Positions 49,403 to 57,646 of a stretch of DNA of 64,000 nt are shown one piece after another (the stretch's first letter is position 1; the number at the start of each line of letters is the position of its first letter). Location: positions 41,670 to 105,669 of the IMG/VR virus record IMGVR_UViG_3300044620_000592; one strand, 5' to 3'. This DNA comes from a virus. Under the pieces are notes generated by a model. The model saw only the letters and a program-made list of their open reading frames with translations, was not told the DNA's origin and did not search any database. Made by a program: the position numbers and the translations under genes.

Positions 49403-49606
49403 TTATCCTATGACCATAAACAATAGGTCAAATAAGACCCAACAGATAGACACAACCATCATCAAAGGCAATAGAAAGGCTGAAACCGTATCCATCTCCT
49501 TATATGAATCAACCGAATTCCTATCCATCTTCCAAAGTGCATATAGCAATACCACTCCCAATATATTCAAAATAATCATTCCATACCCTTTCGTATGTTT
49601 ATGCAT
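49403..49606 (-). CDS. Small membrane protein
   Basis: A 67-residue protein with hydrophobic segments MIILNILGVVLLYALW and AFLLPLMMVVSICWVLFDLLF, likely two spans. No motif. Downstream it nearly abuts the 36-aa gene. Confidence 0.6.
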   Translation of the reverse strand: MHKHTKGYGMIILNILGVVLLYALWKMDRNSVDSYKEMDTVSAFLLPLMMVVSICWVLFDLLFMVIG

Positions 49607-49842
49607 GATCCCGTATGGATATGCATTTCCTTGTATTCACATATAGTATCTTTTGGCCACTTTTGCCAATCCATACCAATATCAAAAGCCCCCTCCTAAT
49701 CTCTCCTCATTGGCTACTGAATAGCTTTCTAAGGGTCTTAAAGATTAGAAAAGGGCAATCACATAGCCCATTTTCTTTTTTACAATATTGAATGGTATTA
49801 GAAATAATCCTAAGTACAATTAATATTAAGTATTAGGGTTAT
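49607..49842. other. Short gene-free stretch
   Basis: No gene seen. Near 49800-49840 there is an imperfect inverted repeat (AATAATCCTAA with TTAGGGTTATT) that could be a terminator on the minus strand. Otherwise nothing recognisable. Confidence 0.35.
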
Positions 49843-50112
49843 TTACTTGACAATATCATGGCTAACCATTTGGTCATTAAGAGGCTCAACGATAAGTCCA
49901 ACTCCATCTTTTGTCATACCAAAGATGCAACCCGAATCATTTCCTTCAGGATCAGATGAAGCATAAATCATACTTCCATCTTCAAAGACAATCGCTACTG
50001 GAAAGCCTCCCCAACTATTTTCCCAACCTTCAGCGTCAAGCTCAAGTTTATTCATCATTCTAACTTCAGTTACTTTTAAGCCTACTGGATAGGCTACTTT
50101 CTTTTTTGTCAT
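49843..50112 (-). CDS. Unknown small protein
   Basis: An 89-residue protein with the beta-rich body GGFPVAIVFEDGSMIYASSDPEGND and a basic start (MTKKKVAYPVGLKV). Typical compact phage protein; no function visible. Confidence 0.6.
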   Translation of the reverse strand: MTKKKVAYPVGLKVTEVRMMNKLELDAEGWENSWGGFPVAIVFEDGSMIYASSDPEGNDSGCIFGMTKDGVGLIVEPLNDQMVSHDIVK

Positions 50113-50129
50113 TATTCTTTCCTTTTGTT

Positions 50130-50639
50130 TTAACCGATGTAATCGCCATAGGCATTAAAATATTGTTCTAAATCATCTAATTTTCCACACCATTCTGATG
50201 GGTCTCTAGAATCATGAATATTCTGCAATTCATTAACCAATTTTAAAGAATTATTGGTAGTAAACCATACTGGGTTAGATTGCTTAATAGCATCCCAAAT
50301 GTGATTTTTTTGGCTAACCAATTCACCTTCGAAATAGTCATAATAGAAACTATCAGCAATGAGCCAACCAGCAGCACATTTCATATCTGGAGCTTGACCA
50401 GCAATCAGATTATCTAGAATTTCAGATTCCCATTCCAAAAGGCTATCTAAATCATCAGGTGGTTCGGATTGTGTAATGATATCCTCTGCTTTATTCCTAG
50501 CTTTATCAATAAGATCAGCTGAATAACCACGATATACACAATTGTCAGTTAAATCTTTTGATTGCTCATCTTGGTCAAGAAGCATCATTTTTACATATTT
50601 AAATGCTTCTTTATCGTTTGTGATTACATTATTCATCAT
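50130..50639 (-). CDS. Unknown acidic protein
   Basis: 169 residues from ATG 50639 (MMNNVITNDKEAFKYVKMML). The longer frame from 50693 overlaps the upstream gene by 65 bp. Acidic helical protein with Trp-rich segments (WESEILDNLIAG, KNHIWDAIKQSNPVWFTT). No motif recognised. Confidence 0.6.
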   Translation of the reverse strand: MMNNVITNDKEAFKYVKMMLLDQDEQSKDLTDNCVYRGYSADLIDKARNKAEDIITQSEPPDDLDSLLEWESEILDNLIAGQAPDMKCAAGWLIADSFYYDYFEGELVSQKNHIWDAIKQSNPVWFTTNNSLKLVNELQNIHDSRDPSEWCGKLDDLEQYFNAYGDYIG

Positions 50640-50829
50640 CTTCATCCTCTTCCATTTCAACTTCATCACCCTCAATGACGGTAAAAAGACCATTCAAATA
50701 AGTCTTCAACTGGTTAGGGGTAACATTGCCTAATTCTGCTTCCATCTCCGCAAGGATAAATTCAGCAATATCCTTATCCTTTGGGATTTGAGCAATGTAA
50801 CGGCCAACTACATAGTATTGTTTAAGCAT
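50629..50829 (-). CDS. Small protein with acidic tail
   Basis: 66 residues from ATG 50829 (MLKQYYVVGRYIAQIP), which suits the 13-base gap to the upstream gene. A start at 50898 would overlap it. Ends DEVEMEEDEDDE. No motif. Confidence 0.6.
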   Translation of the reverse strand: MLKQYYVVGRYIAQIPKDKDIAEFILAEMEAELGNVTPNQLKTYLNGLFTVIEGDEVEMEEDEDDE

Positions 50830-50842
50830 TGTATTTTCTTTC

Positions 50843-51055
50843 TTATTGTGGTTTTGGGATACAGGTTCGTGAACAAAATGAGGAGTTATTTTCTTCATAA
50901 ATAACTCCCTTAATCAATTGTCTTGAACAGGTTGGGCAAATAAAAGGTTCAGCATTTTTTGAACCAAAATACATAACGGCTTTGCCAAGCAAAACCTTAG
51001 TCATTTCCTTACTTTGCCCTGCAATTGGTTTCGCAGGCTTTTTCTTAGTTGCCAT
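50843..51055 (-). CDS. Small zinc-ribbon protein
   Basis: 70 residues with a basic start (MATKKKPAKPIAGQSKEM) and CPTC...FCSRTC pair (~40-43, 61-65), a typical zinc ribbon. Possibly nucleic-acid binding. Confidence 0.65.
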   Translation of the reverse strand: MATKKKPAKPIAGQSKEMTKVLLGKAVMYFGSKNAEPFICPTCSRQLIKGVIYEENNSSFCSRTCIPKPQ

Positions 51056-51056
51056 G

Positions 51057-51548
51057 TTATTCTCCTATTTTTTCTGATGTGGTAAATGAATTCTCAAACT
51101 CAATCTTTGCTTCTCTAAGGAAGGCTCTGATTTCTTTTTCAGTAACTAAAGTATCTCTGTAACCTCTAGAATGATCCGAAGCGTAACTCTTAGCGATTCT
51201 CTTAGCCCAAACCGTTTCTGACTCTGTAGAAACATTCGTGCTCAATCCGAAATGCTTTATAATAACCTTAGGTGTCAGGTATGTCTTAATGGTTTCTTCC
51301 CCATTCCATACACTATAAAGACAGAAGTTATCGTACTTTTCAAATAACTTCCATCTTGCATAGAAATCCGGACCATTTTTGTAATTGATATTACCAATCC
51401 CTAATGCCATAGAACCAAATACTAATGATTTAGTTTCTACATTTAAATCTTCCTGTTCGCCAGGAAGTCCTACATTAATCTTTGTCCAAAGCTCATCTGG
51501 ATAATCTTTGAAATACTTTACATTTTCTGTTGACCAATTTAAAGTCAT
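51057..51548 (-). CDS. Unknown protein
   Basis: A 163-residue protein (MTLNWSTENVKYFKDYPDELWTK). Alpha/beta mix with KSYASDHSRGYRDTLVTEKEIRAFLREAK. No family recognised. Normal spacing to neighbours. Confidence 0.6.
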   Translation of the reverse strand: MTLNWSTENVKYFKDYPDELWTKINVGLPGEQEDLNVETKSLVFGSMALGIGNINYKNGPDFYARWKLFEKYDNFCLYSVWNGEETIKTYLTPKVIIKHFGLSTNVSTESETVWAKRIAKSYASDHSRGYRDTLVTEKEIRAFLREAKIEFENSFTTSEKIGE

Positions 51549-51558
51549 TTTATTTTCC

Positions 51559-51705
51559 TTACTCTATTTCTTCTGCTTCTGCGGAGAAATCTCTGTTTTT
51601 GATTTCTCCATTAATTAACATATCTTTTGCTATCTCTTCAGCAATAGCACTATTGCCAGCTTCAACATCTACTGATGTCCAAATTGATACTCTATAGGTT
51701 TGCAT
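51559..51705 (-). CDS. Small repeat-pattern protein A
   Basis: 48 residues: MQTYRVSIWTSVDVEAGNSA, then a helix. This strand-then-helix layout recurs in small genes at 52.5, 53.2 and 53.4 kb and probably describes a shared fold. Overlaps the start of the next gene. Confidence 0.6.
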   Translation of the reverse strand: MQTYRVSIWTSVDVEAGNSAIAEEIAKDMLINGEIKNRDFSAEAEEIE

Positions 51706-52030
51706 ACTTTTTCAATTCGTCAAGTAAAGACGCAGGAATATCTGTATCGTTACCTTCATCATCAACTTGACCAAAGAATACAACATCACCTGCAATGTAA
51801 TCCCCAAGCAAAACTCTTTGCCCAGAGTTATACCAAAGTTCAGTAGCGGTTTTGTTTTCTTCTAACCCCAAGAATTTACCTTCTTCATTGATATAGCAAA
51901 AGTATGGCTTATCACCAAAGCTAACCGCCTCGATATAACCACCTACAACTTCACCAATTTGTGTGTAAAAGCCATTGTAAAGAAATTCTTCAACTTCTCC
52001 ATTTACTCTTACAATTGTTCCTACAATCAT
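51692..52030 (-). CDS. DUF3846-type protein
   Basis: 112 residues from ATG 52030, preceded by AAGGAAAAT. Contains EVVGGYIEAVSF, FCYINEEGKFLGLEENKTAT and a DYIAGDVVFFGQVDDEG end, the DUF3846 pattern found widely in phages and mobile elements. An ATG at 52054 would add eight residues. The molecular role is unknown, often placed near anti-restriction genes. Confidence 0.75.
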   Translation of the reverse strand: MIVGTIVRVNGEVEEFLYNGFYTQIGEVVGGYIEAVSFGDKPYFCYINEEGKFLGLEENKTATELWYNSGQRVLLGDYIAGDVVFFGQVDDEGNDTDIPASLLDELKKYANL

Positions 52031-52055
52031 ATTATTTTCCTTATCTGTTGTCATT

Positions 52056-52475
52056 TTAGTAAAGACCTAACTCTTCTCTTTGCTCATCTGAAATCATTGT
52101 TACAACACTTCTGCTGCCCATTGAGTCATGATGAGATAATGAATACTCAATGCGATCATTGAATACTTTTCCTTTAATATGCCATCCACTATTAACTGTC
52201 ATAAGATTCAATAAAGATTCTGCATCTTTTGCTTGACCATATCCACTATGATTTCCATCCCATAATGCTAAGTTGGATACTTTCCACCACATTGTTTCAT
52301 TTTGTTCAAACAATCCTGAAGTAATATCCTGAAAGTCTTCTAATGCAGATTCCCAGCATTCACCTTCACAATCAATTTCCAATGCCTCAAACATTACAAA
52401 ATCATCATTGTAATCTCCATCAGCACACATGCATTCATTACTGAATGCGAACTCATATACTTTTTCTGTTTCCAT
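52056..52475 (-). CDS. Unknown acidic protein
   Basis: 139 residues from ATG 52475 (TAATG overlap with upstream gene and AAAGG). Several Cys (CMCADGD, CEGECWE) and Trp residues. No family recognised. The longer version from 52517 overlaps the upstream gene. Confidence 0.6.
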   Translation of the reverse strand: METEKVYEFAFSNECMCADGDYNDDFVMFEALEIDCEGECWESALEDFQDITSGLFEQNETMWWKVSNLALWDGNHSGYGQAKDAESLLNLMTVNSGWHIKGKVFNDRIEYSLSHHDSMGSRSVVTMISDEQREELGLY

Positions 52476-52651
52476 TATTTGATAATCCTTTGATAATCTT
52501 GTATAGCAAAGATGCAAGCAATCTCTCCATTGCCTAAATCTTTAACATCTCCATTGCCTAATAGTGTTTCGTAAATTTTATTGATAGCTTCATTCTCACT
52601 TTCGGATTCAATAAAATATGCAGCAGTTGTTATTACTGTATAACCGGGCAT
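52475..52651 (-). CDS. Small repeat-pattern protein B
   Basis: 58 residues, MPGYTVITTAAYFIESESENE then a helix (AINKIYETLLGN). Same layout as proteins A, C and D. TAATG junctions at both ends. Confidence 0.6.
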   Translation of the reverse strand: MPGYTVITTAAYFIESESENEAINKIYETLLGNGDVKDLGNGEIACIFAIQDYQRIIK

Positions 52652-52902
52652 TAGTATTCCTCTCCACTTTCATCTTGAAAAATCAAATCACTAACATCTG
52701 TTCTATGTCCCCAACCACAACTAAAGTCATCTCTTGCCATTTCGTGAATCATTTCAATTACATCATCTAATGTAATCTCCAGTTCATTATCGCTATCTCT
52801 ATTGTCTTCTCTGATTTGCTCAACGACTTTTTCGACATCATAAGAGATAACTTTAGTTACATTAATTCTCTCCGGCCATTCTTCTGGTAATTCATTGTCC
52901 AT
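52651..52902 (-). CDS. Acidic small protein
   Basis: An 83-residue acidic protein (EKVVEQIREDNRDSDNELEITLDDVIEMIHEMARDDF). Coupled to the neighbours by overlap. No motif. Confidence 0.6.
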   Translation of the reverse strand: MDNELPEEWPERINVTKVISYDVEKVVEQIREDNRDSDNELEITLDDVIEMIHEMARDDFSCGWGHRTDVSDLIFQDESGEEY

Positions 52903-53185
52903 TGCTTAACGCCTTTCTAAATACAAAGTCAACTCTTTTGTCCCAAGCTTCATAAACTTCTTTCTTAAACACATTGTTAACAGAACGAAGATTTAAAATA
53001 TTAGTAATCTCATGTTTGATAGCTTGAACTTCTTCAATAGTCCATTCTCTACTTGCAACATAAGATTTAACTTCTTGTACGCTTGCTTCACCTTTTTTGT
53101 ATGCTGAATAATCATCAGTCATATTGTAATACCAATCTGCTCTCATAATCATTTGAGCAATATCTAATGCTTCCATTGAATTCAT
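52892..53185 (-). CDS. Unknown helical protein
   Basis: 97 residues (MNSMEALDIAQMIMRADWYYNM), with a C-terminal helix EVYEAWDKRVDFVFRKAL. Starts with an ATGA overlap on the upstream gene. No family. Confidence 0.6.
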   Translation of the reverse strand: MNSMEALDIAQMIMRADWYYNMTDDYSAYKKGEASVQEVKSYVASREWTIEEVQAIKHEITNILNLRSVNNVFKKEVYEAWDKRVDFVFRKALSNGQ

Positions 53186-53346
53186 TTTTTAATCTCCATA
53201 GTGTCGTAAAAGTCAAAGTCTTTATAAATTTCATCACATTCAATGCCATCATTTTCTAGAATATTAATTGCATCTTTTTCATCTTCAGCATCAATATAAT
53301 AAATTTCAGCATAGTGATAGTTTTTAACTACTTGATATGTTTTCAT
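53182..53346 (-). CDS. Small repeat-pattern protein C
   Basis: 54 residues, MKTYQVVKNYHYAEIYYIDAE then a helix (DEKDAINILEND). Same fold pattern as A, B and D. Overlaps both neighbours. Confidence 0.6.
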   Translation of the reverse strand: MKTYQVVKNYHYAEIYYIDAEDEKDAINILENDGIECDEIYKDFDFYDTMEIKK

Positions 53347-53513
53347 TACTTTTCCCATCTTCTAGTAATTAATACATGAACTGTATCTTCATCAAGATTT
53401 CTATATTCAAATGGATCATCTAAGATCATTTCTAAAGCTTGCTCCTTATTCTCTGCTATAACTTCATACACAAGAGTATAAGTATAGTCTTCATAAATTT
53501 TATAACTAGGCAT
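53346..53513 (-). CDS. Small repeat-pattern protein D
   Basis: 55 residues, MPSYKIYEDYTYTLVYEVIAE then a helix (NKEQALEMILDD). Coupled to the next gene by TAATG. The four small proteins may be duplicates. Confidence 0.6.
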   Translation of the reverse strand: MPSYKIYEDYTYTLVYEVIAENKEQALEMILDDPFEYRNLDEDTVHVLITRRWEK

Positions 53514-53514
53514 A

Positions 53515-53655
53515 TCAGTCCCTTGGGAATGGAATATTATATTGAGATTTAATTATCTCAATAATTTCATCAATACATTCACCATCTGTAATCTCTTCTC
53601 CCGGCAATTGCAATACTTCAACAATCCGTTCAACGATTTCTTTGTCTTTACTCAC
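53515..53655 (-). CDS. Small helical protein (GTG start)
   Basis: 46 residues from GTG 53655, with GGAGAAGAA upstream. Contains ERIVEVLQLPGEEITDGECIDE. No motif. Overlaps the preceding gene by GTGA. Confidence 0.5.
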   Translation of the reverse strand: MSKDKEIVERIVEVLQLPGEEITDGECIDEIIEIIKSQYNIPFPRD

Positions 53656-53900
53656 TTCTTCTCCATAGTTCTATTCTGTGCGATAATTGCAAATGTTGTT
53701 GATAACTGTGCATGAATCTGTGCTTCAACCAAAGAGAAAGGAGTTGTATTAAAAAATACTCCTTTTTGTGGTTTAGTTGAAAGCATTAACTCACTTGCAC
53801 ATTCAGCATGAAAAATTGACAATGCTTCAAAGTTTTCTGTTTCAATATAATTGTCTTGAACTTCAATATCGTTCTCTGACCAACTAAGTATTGTTCTCAT
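53652..53900 (-). CDS. Unknown small protein
   Basis: 82 residues (MRTILSWSENDIEVQDNYI) with FHAECASELMLSTKPQKGVFF and AQLSTTFAIIAQNR. No motif recognised. Confidence 0.6.
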   Translation of the reverse strand: MRTILSWSENDIEVQDNYIETENFEALSIFHAECASELMLSTKPQKGVFFNTTPFSLVEAQIHAQLSTTFAIIAQNRTMEKK

Positions 53901-53914
53901 ATTATTTCTTTCTA

Positions 53915-54331
53915 TTAAAATTGACGTGTGTCAAAGTTATTTTTTGTATGGAATGTGATTGTAAAACAACCATTATCTTCGTCAGGTAATTCAACTTCAG
54001 TGATATTTAACCACCAATCATTTTTATCATCTCTGACAACAACTTGGATATCTTCACTAATCGTGTCCAAAATAGCCTTCAATTCTTTTACTGTAATTGT
54101 TGGGCTAAAGCCGTCTGTTTTGATTGAAAACTTTTCGCAAATGTTATCAAACCATTTAGCGTACTCATAAATCCATTCATCAAAAGAACCATTAAAAGGG
54201 TAACTATCTCCAGTCGTACCATTATCCTCAGTTGATAATTTCTCCCAAGCATGAGTTAATTTCATAATGGGTTCCCAAAGAGCACCAGCAGCTTCTATAA
54301 ATTGTTTTCTTACAATGTGATTGTTTTCCAT
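53915..54331 (-). CDS. Unknown protein
   Basis: 138 residues (MENNHIVRKQFIEAAGALWEPIM) with KLSTEDNGTTGDSYPFNGSF and a beta C-terminus (WWLNITEVELPDEDNGCFTITFH). Preceded on the minus strand by CCCATAAAG after a strong terminator. No family. Confidence 0.6.
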   Translation of the reverse strand: MENNHIVRKQFIEAAGALWEPIMKLTHAWEKLSTEDNGTTGDSYPFNGSFDEWIYEYAKWFDNICEKFSIKTDGFSPTITVKELKAILDTISEDIQVVVRDDKNDWWLNITEVELPDEDNGCFTITFHTKNNFDTRQF

Positions 54332-54360
54332 TTTTTTTATTCCTATCTTTCTTTATGGGG

Positions 54361-54426
54361 TGATATAAAAAGAGACCAGCTATAAATGCCCCGATTTTCC
54401 CTAAACGACATTTATAACTGATCTCT
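54361..54426 (-). terminator. Strong terminator after tRNA-Arg
   Basis: On the minus strand AGAGATCAGTTATAAATG and CATTTATAGCTGGTCTCT form an 18-bp stem with two wobbles, followed by TTTTTATATC. Separates the tRNA/lysozyme block from the 53.9-kb gene. Confidence 0.9.
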
Positions 54427-54429
54427 TAG

Positions 54430-54502
54430 CGCTTTCAGTAAGATTCGAACTTACAACCTACTGATTAGAAGTCAGTTGCTCTATCCATTGAGCTATGAAA
54501 GC
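54430..54502 (-). tRNA. tRNA-Arg (anticodon TCT)
   Basis: Minus strand: acceptor GCTTTCA/TGAAAGC, D arm AGCTCAATGGATAGAGC, anticodon stem ACTGA/TCAGT with loop CTTCTAA, T arm GTAAG-TTCGAAT-CTTAC. Reads AGA. Confidence 0.95.
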
Positions 54503-54579
54503 ATAAAGGTATATTAGTTATTTTTATTCACACATATACCAGATGCGATGTTTTGAGGTAATAACTTAACCTCGTTCCT

Positions 54580-55101
54580 TTACACTTTAAAACCCCAGTT
54601 ACTAAATCCACCACCATGATATAGAAGGTATTTAGCAACTTTTATATTGCATTTTTCTTTAAGGAGAACTGTCATATCTCCCCAACGCTTTCCGCAAACT
54701 ATCTGCGTTACCGTTGTCCAAGATGAATTTATTTGCAATAAGCCTGAGTCATAAGAATCAACAGCACTACATCTTTTATAGACATTAGCAGCTGATACTT
54801 TACAATTTTTGTGTGACTTACCTTTCTTATAATTCCAACCAATTGCTTTTGGTTGACATCTTGACTCTCTCCACATAATGTAAGAGAATATTTGTACAGG
54901 TAATCCTTCATCTTTAATCATTTGATTATATTGAGGACATCTGTACTCTTCACCTTTCGGTATTTTTTGTTTAACTATCGAGATTTGTCTCTTTAGCTCT
55001 TTGTCACTTAATTCTTTAGCCTGTACGGGGAGTGAAGTAACAACACTTCCCAGACTTAATATCAATGTGATTGATAATAATCGTTTTATAAACCTAGACA
55101 T
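54580..55101 (-). CDS. Secreted lysozyme/transglycosylase-like protein
   Basis: 173 residues with a signal peptide (basic start, hydrophobic ITLILSLGSVVTSL, cleavage near residue 28). SLT-like features: catalytic E79 in IMWRESRCQ, GLLQINSSW (~120-128), then AKYLLYHGGGFSNWG. Six cysteines (C55, C82, C100, C111, C136, C151) probably form disulfides, typical of exported enzymes. It would cut peptidoglycan from outside, e.g. during lysis. Separate from the main lysis block. Confidence 0.82.
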   Translation of the reverse strand: MSRFIKRLLSITLILSLGSVVTSLPVQAKELSDKELKRQISIVKQKIPKGEEYRCPQYNQMIKDEGLPVQIFSYIMWRESRCQPKAIGWNYKKGKSHKNCKVSAANVYKRCSAVDSYDSGLLQINSSWTTVTQIVCGKRWGDMTVLLKEKCNIKVAKYLLYHGGGFSNWGFKV

Positions 55102-55298
55102 ATTTCGCTCCTTTAGTTGTTGGGTTTACGATTTCTGTAAAACAGATAAACGCATTAGCATTTGCTAAGGTGTGCGAAACGAGGTCGTAGCATATTTATC
55201 TACATTCAATGCTCACTCGCTTCACTATTAATTGTCAATAAGCACCACCTCCTCTAAAAAATGGATAAATACAATTATATCACTTAATGTCATATAGT

Positions 55299-55371
55299 AC
55301 CGAATATGGGAATTGAACCCATTCAGGAAACTTATAAGATTTCTTCCGTCAAACCGTTCGGACCATTCGGC
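55299..55371 (-). tRNA. tRNA-Ile (anticodon TAT)
   Basis: Minus strand: acceptor GCCGAAT/ATTCGGT, D arm TCCG/CGGA, anticodon stem GAAAT/GTTTC with loop CTTATAA, T arm ATGGG-TTCAATT-CCCAT. Anticodon TAT reads AUA without lysidine modification, an unusual type in bacteria. Confidence 0.8.
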
Positions 55372-55383
55372 TCATTTGGTTAA

Positions 55384-55761
55384 TTAAAAATCATCATCTT
55401 CATTATACAGCTCTTCTAACTCTTTTACCGTTGATAAGATCTGCTCTAATACTTCTCTTGCTCTGTGTACATTCAGCAATGGATTATCCATAAGATGTTC
55501 CCTGGCTAAAGCATAATCCATTGCGTAATCAGAAAGTAATTTTTCAAGAGGTACATCTGTACCAACAGATACTAATCTAAATATCTGACCTAGATGGTAC
55601 ATAAGGCCGTATATTAATCCCGGCATAAACATTTCATCTATGTTCTTGCCATCTTTTTTGAATGATTCAAGGATATATTCCATTGAACTTAAATCATCAC
55701 TTATGTATGATGAAAACATCTGCAATGCATAATCTGTATACAGATCGTTTTTGTTACTCAT
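55384..55761 (-). CDS. Unknown helical protein
   Basis: 125 residues from ATG 55761 after AAAGGAG. Helical with LYTDYALQMFSSYISDDLSSMEYILESF and acidic end (ELEELYNEDDDF). No family recognised. Confidence 0.6.
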   Translation of the reverse strand: MSNKNDLYTDYALQMFSSYISDDLSSMEYILESFKKDGKNIDEMFMPGLIYGLMYHLGQIFRLVSVGTDVPLEKLLSDYAMDYALAREHLMDNPLLNVHRAREVLEQILSTVKELEELYNEDDDF

Positions 55762-55789
55762 CTTCATCTCCTTTCTTTTATTTTTTTAG

Positions 55790-55862
55790 TAGGGGCTATG
55801 GGATTCGAACCCATGACCAATAGATTAAAAGTCTACTGCTCTACCAACTGAGCTAAACCCCC
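55790..55862 (-). tRNA. tRNA-Lys (anticodon TTT)
   Basis: Minus strand: acceptor GGGGGTT/AGCCCCT, anticodon loop CTTTTAA in stem GTAGA/TCTAT, T arm ATGGG-TTCGAAT-CCCAT. Reads AAA/AAG. Confidence 0.95.
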
Positions 55863-55872
55863 ATCTTTTGAG

Positions 55873-56451
55873 TTATTGCTTTTCTAACTCAAGAGCTTTT
55901 GCTTTAGCGCGTTCCTTTTCCCATTGAATTTGCCAATTCTTGGAAAAAGTATCAGCCTGAGACAATTCTCCAAACTTATATTCTTCTCCATCATCATACT
56001 GAATCTGAACAGAACCTTGTTGCTTGAGCATTTTACCATCTGTAAATAGGAATCGATAGTAGTCTTCATTTTCTTCACCTTTGAATTCAATGTAACTTCC
56101 ATCTTTTACATAACCAGCAAAGCACTGCAAGAAGTAATCTTCATTGCCGGTCTTATTGCTATAGATAATGTTAGTCATATTACCATCGTTGTCAAACTCA
56201 CAGTCAAAGTCTAAAGCAGCAAGGATGCTAATCATATCCTTACAAGTTTCTGGATAGTTATGTTCCATCCAAGAGAACCATTTGTTTCTAGGATATCTAT
56301 CACCTTCAACTTGATCATTATTTGTACCGTATGAACCACCACGTTTTAAATCGTGATAGTCATTCAATTCGCACATCTTCTTGTAAACATCTTCAAAATG
56401 TTTTTTATCAAGAAAAAACTGTACTTCAGTTGTATTTACATAATAACCCAT
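55873..56451 (-). CDS. Unknown protein, MGYYV type
   Basis: 192 residues (MGYYVNTTEVQFFLDKKHFEDVYKKM). Mixed alpha/beta with GSYIEFKGEENEDYYRFLFTD. Resembles a phage family beginning MGYYV; its function is unknown to me. Confidence 0.65.
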   Translation of the reverse strand: MGYYVNTTEVQFFLDKKHFEDVYKKMCELNDYHDLKRGGSYGTNNDQVEGDRYPRNKWFSWMEHNYPETCKDMISILAALDFDCEFDNDGNMTNIIYSNKTGNEDYFLQCFAGYVKDGSYIEFKGEENEDYYRFLFTDGKMLKQQGSVQIQYDDGEEYKFGELSQADTFSKNWQIQWEKERAKAKALELEKQ

Positions 56452-56481
56452 TGGGTTCCTTTCTTTTGTTATTTATAACAG

Positions 56482-56565
56482 TAGGGATAATGGGACTCGA
56501 ACCCATACAATATTACTATTGGAAAGTTTTAAGCCTTCTGCGTCTGCCAATTCCGCCATATCCCC
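56482..56565 (-). tRNA. tRNA-Leu (anticodon TAA)
   Basis: Minus strand: acceptor GGGGATA/TATCCCT, anticodon stem GAAGG/CTTTC with loop CTTAAAA, long variable arm, T arm ATGGG-TTCGAGT-CCCAT. Reads UUA. Confidence 0.93.
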
Positions 56566-56614
56566 AAACCTTTTTGCTAAACCAAACAACCGCTTGTTTT
56601 ATGCAATATATTGA

Positions 56615-57052
56615 TTAAATTTTAGTACATAGCGAAGAGGTATATTTTTCAAGTTTAGAAACATATAATTCCCAACCTTCCTTATGCAATTTTGTATGAC
56701 AACCGTTACATAACAATACAAGATTGTTAAGATCATCATTTCCTCCATTTGAAACAGGAACAATATGATGAACTTGAAGATTAAAAGAATCTAATTTGTT
56801 TAAACAAAGACGACATGTAAACTCATCTCGCTGCTTAATAGTTTCTCTTAACTCCGCATTTACACCATGTCGAAATGTCCCGTTTTCAATTTTCTTTTGT
56901 GCTTTCTTGTAGTTAGCATTTTTAACCTTGTAGTCAATATTCTCTTTACAGAGGCTATTACCACACCATCTTTTACTCCTATAAAATTCTGTTTTTGTTG
57001 TTAAAAAACAATCACCACAACCAGCACAAATAACCTTTCGATTACTTGTCAT
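56615..57052 (-). CDS. HNH endonuclease
   Basis: 145 residues. CAGCGDC at the N-terminus and CRLC...LQVHHIVPVSNGGNDDLNNLVLLCNGCH form an HNH site: HH, N and H with structural CxxC zinc pairs. Free-standing HNH nucleases are often mobile or help packaging. Located beside the tRNA group. Confidence 0.88.
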   Translation of the reverse strand: MTSNRKVICAGCGDCFLTTKTEFYRSKRWCGNSLCKENIDYKVKNANYKKAQKKIENGTFRHGVNAELRETIKQRDEFTCRLCLNKLDSFNLQVHHIVPVSNGGNDDLNNLVLLCNGCHTKLHKEGWELYVSKLEKYTSSLCTKI

Positions 57053-57339
57053 AATCTAATACCAATCTTTTCTAGTGGAGAACCACTATTGACAATACCA
57101 ACATTTTTGTATGGGTATCTTAATTTAATTTCTTTTGAAAAAGCTGAGCCTACAGAGTCAGCTTTTAACACACTTAATATGTCAAACATAGGAACATCAT
57201 TATAGATATAAGATTGTCCGGATTTAAACTTAACTCCTAACAAGCCTTTTGAACCATCGTTATGATAGTGCATATATTTAACAGTTGATGAATCTATCTC
57301 TGACCAAATAATGTTTACAATTCCGCTTTTATTCAACAT
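57049..57339 (-). CDS. KTSC-domain protein
   Basis: 96 residues with DSSTVKYMHYHNDGSKGLLG, SYIYNDVP and SVGSAFSKEI, the KTSC domain pattern. KTSC occurs in bacterial and phage proteins with nucleic-acid functions. Overlaps the HNH gene. Confidence 0.75.
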   Translation of the reverse strand: MLNKSGIVNIIWSEIDSSTVKYMHYHNDGSKGLLGVKFKSGQSYIYNDVPMFDILSVLKADSVGSAFSKEIKLRYPYKNVGIVNSGSPLEKIGIRL

Positions 57340-57646
57340 CTTTCCCCTTAGCTAATTCTTCAGGCGTAATCCCTTGTGCAACCAGTTCTGAATGATAAGC
57401 AATATTCTTAGTTATCTCCCTGGAAGTTGCTGAATTCGGATTATAAAAGAATTCTTTAGAATGGCCGGAAGCATTAGCATCAGTTGAATATTGAAAGATT
57501 CTTGCATTCCAATTGTCAGGCTTAAAGCCAAACTGATTCTGGAACACTTGCGAAGCCATAGACACAGCTTCTTGCACACTATTAACAGAATCTATTTTAA
57601 TAGGGAATCTATATTCAACTATGAAATATTCGTTATGCTTAGGCAA
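57329..57646 (-). CDS. Unknown small protein
   Basis: 105 residues (MPKHNEYFIVEYRFPIKIDSV), with FKPDNWNARIFQYSTDANASG. No motif. Overlaps the neighbours. Confidence 0.6.
   Translation of the reverse strand: MPKHNEYFIVEYRFPIKIDSVNSVQEAVSMASQVFQNQFGFKPDNWNARIFQYSTDANASGHSKEFFYNPNSATSREITKNIAYHSELVAQGITPEELAKGKDVE

Noticed and set aside
55102-55298. Ten-codon leader frame after AGGAGG in the gap before the lysozyme gene
   Set aside because: Too short and without a follow-up gene in phase; noted only as a possible leader.
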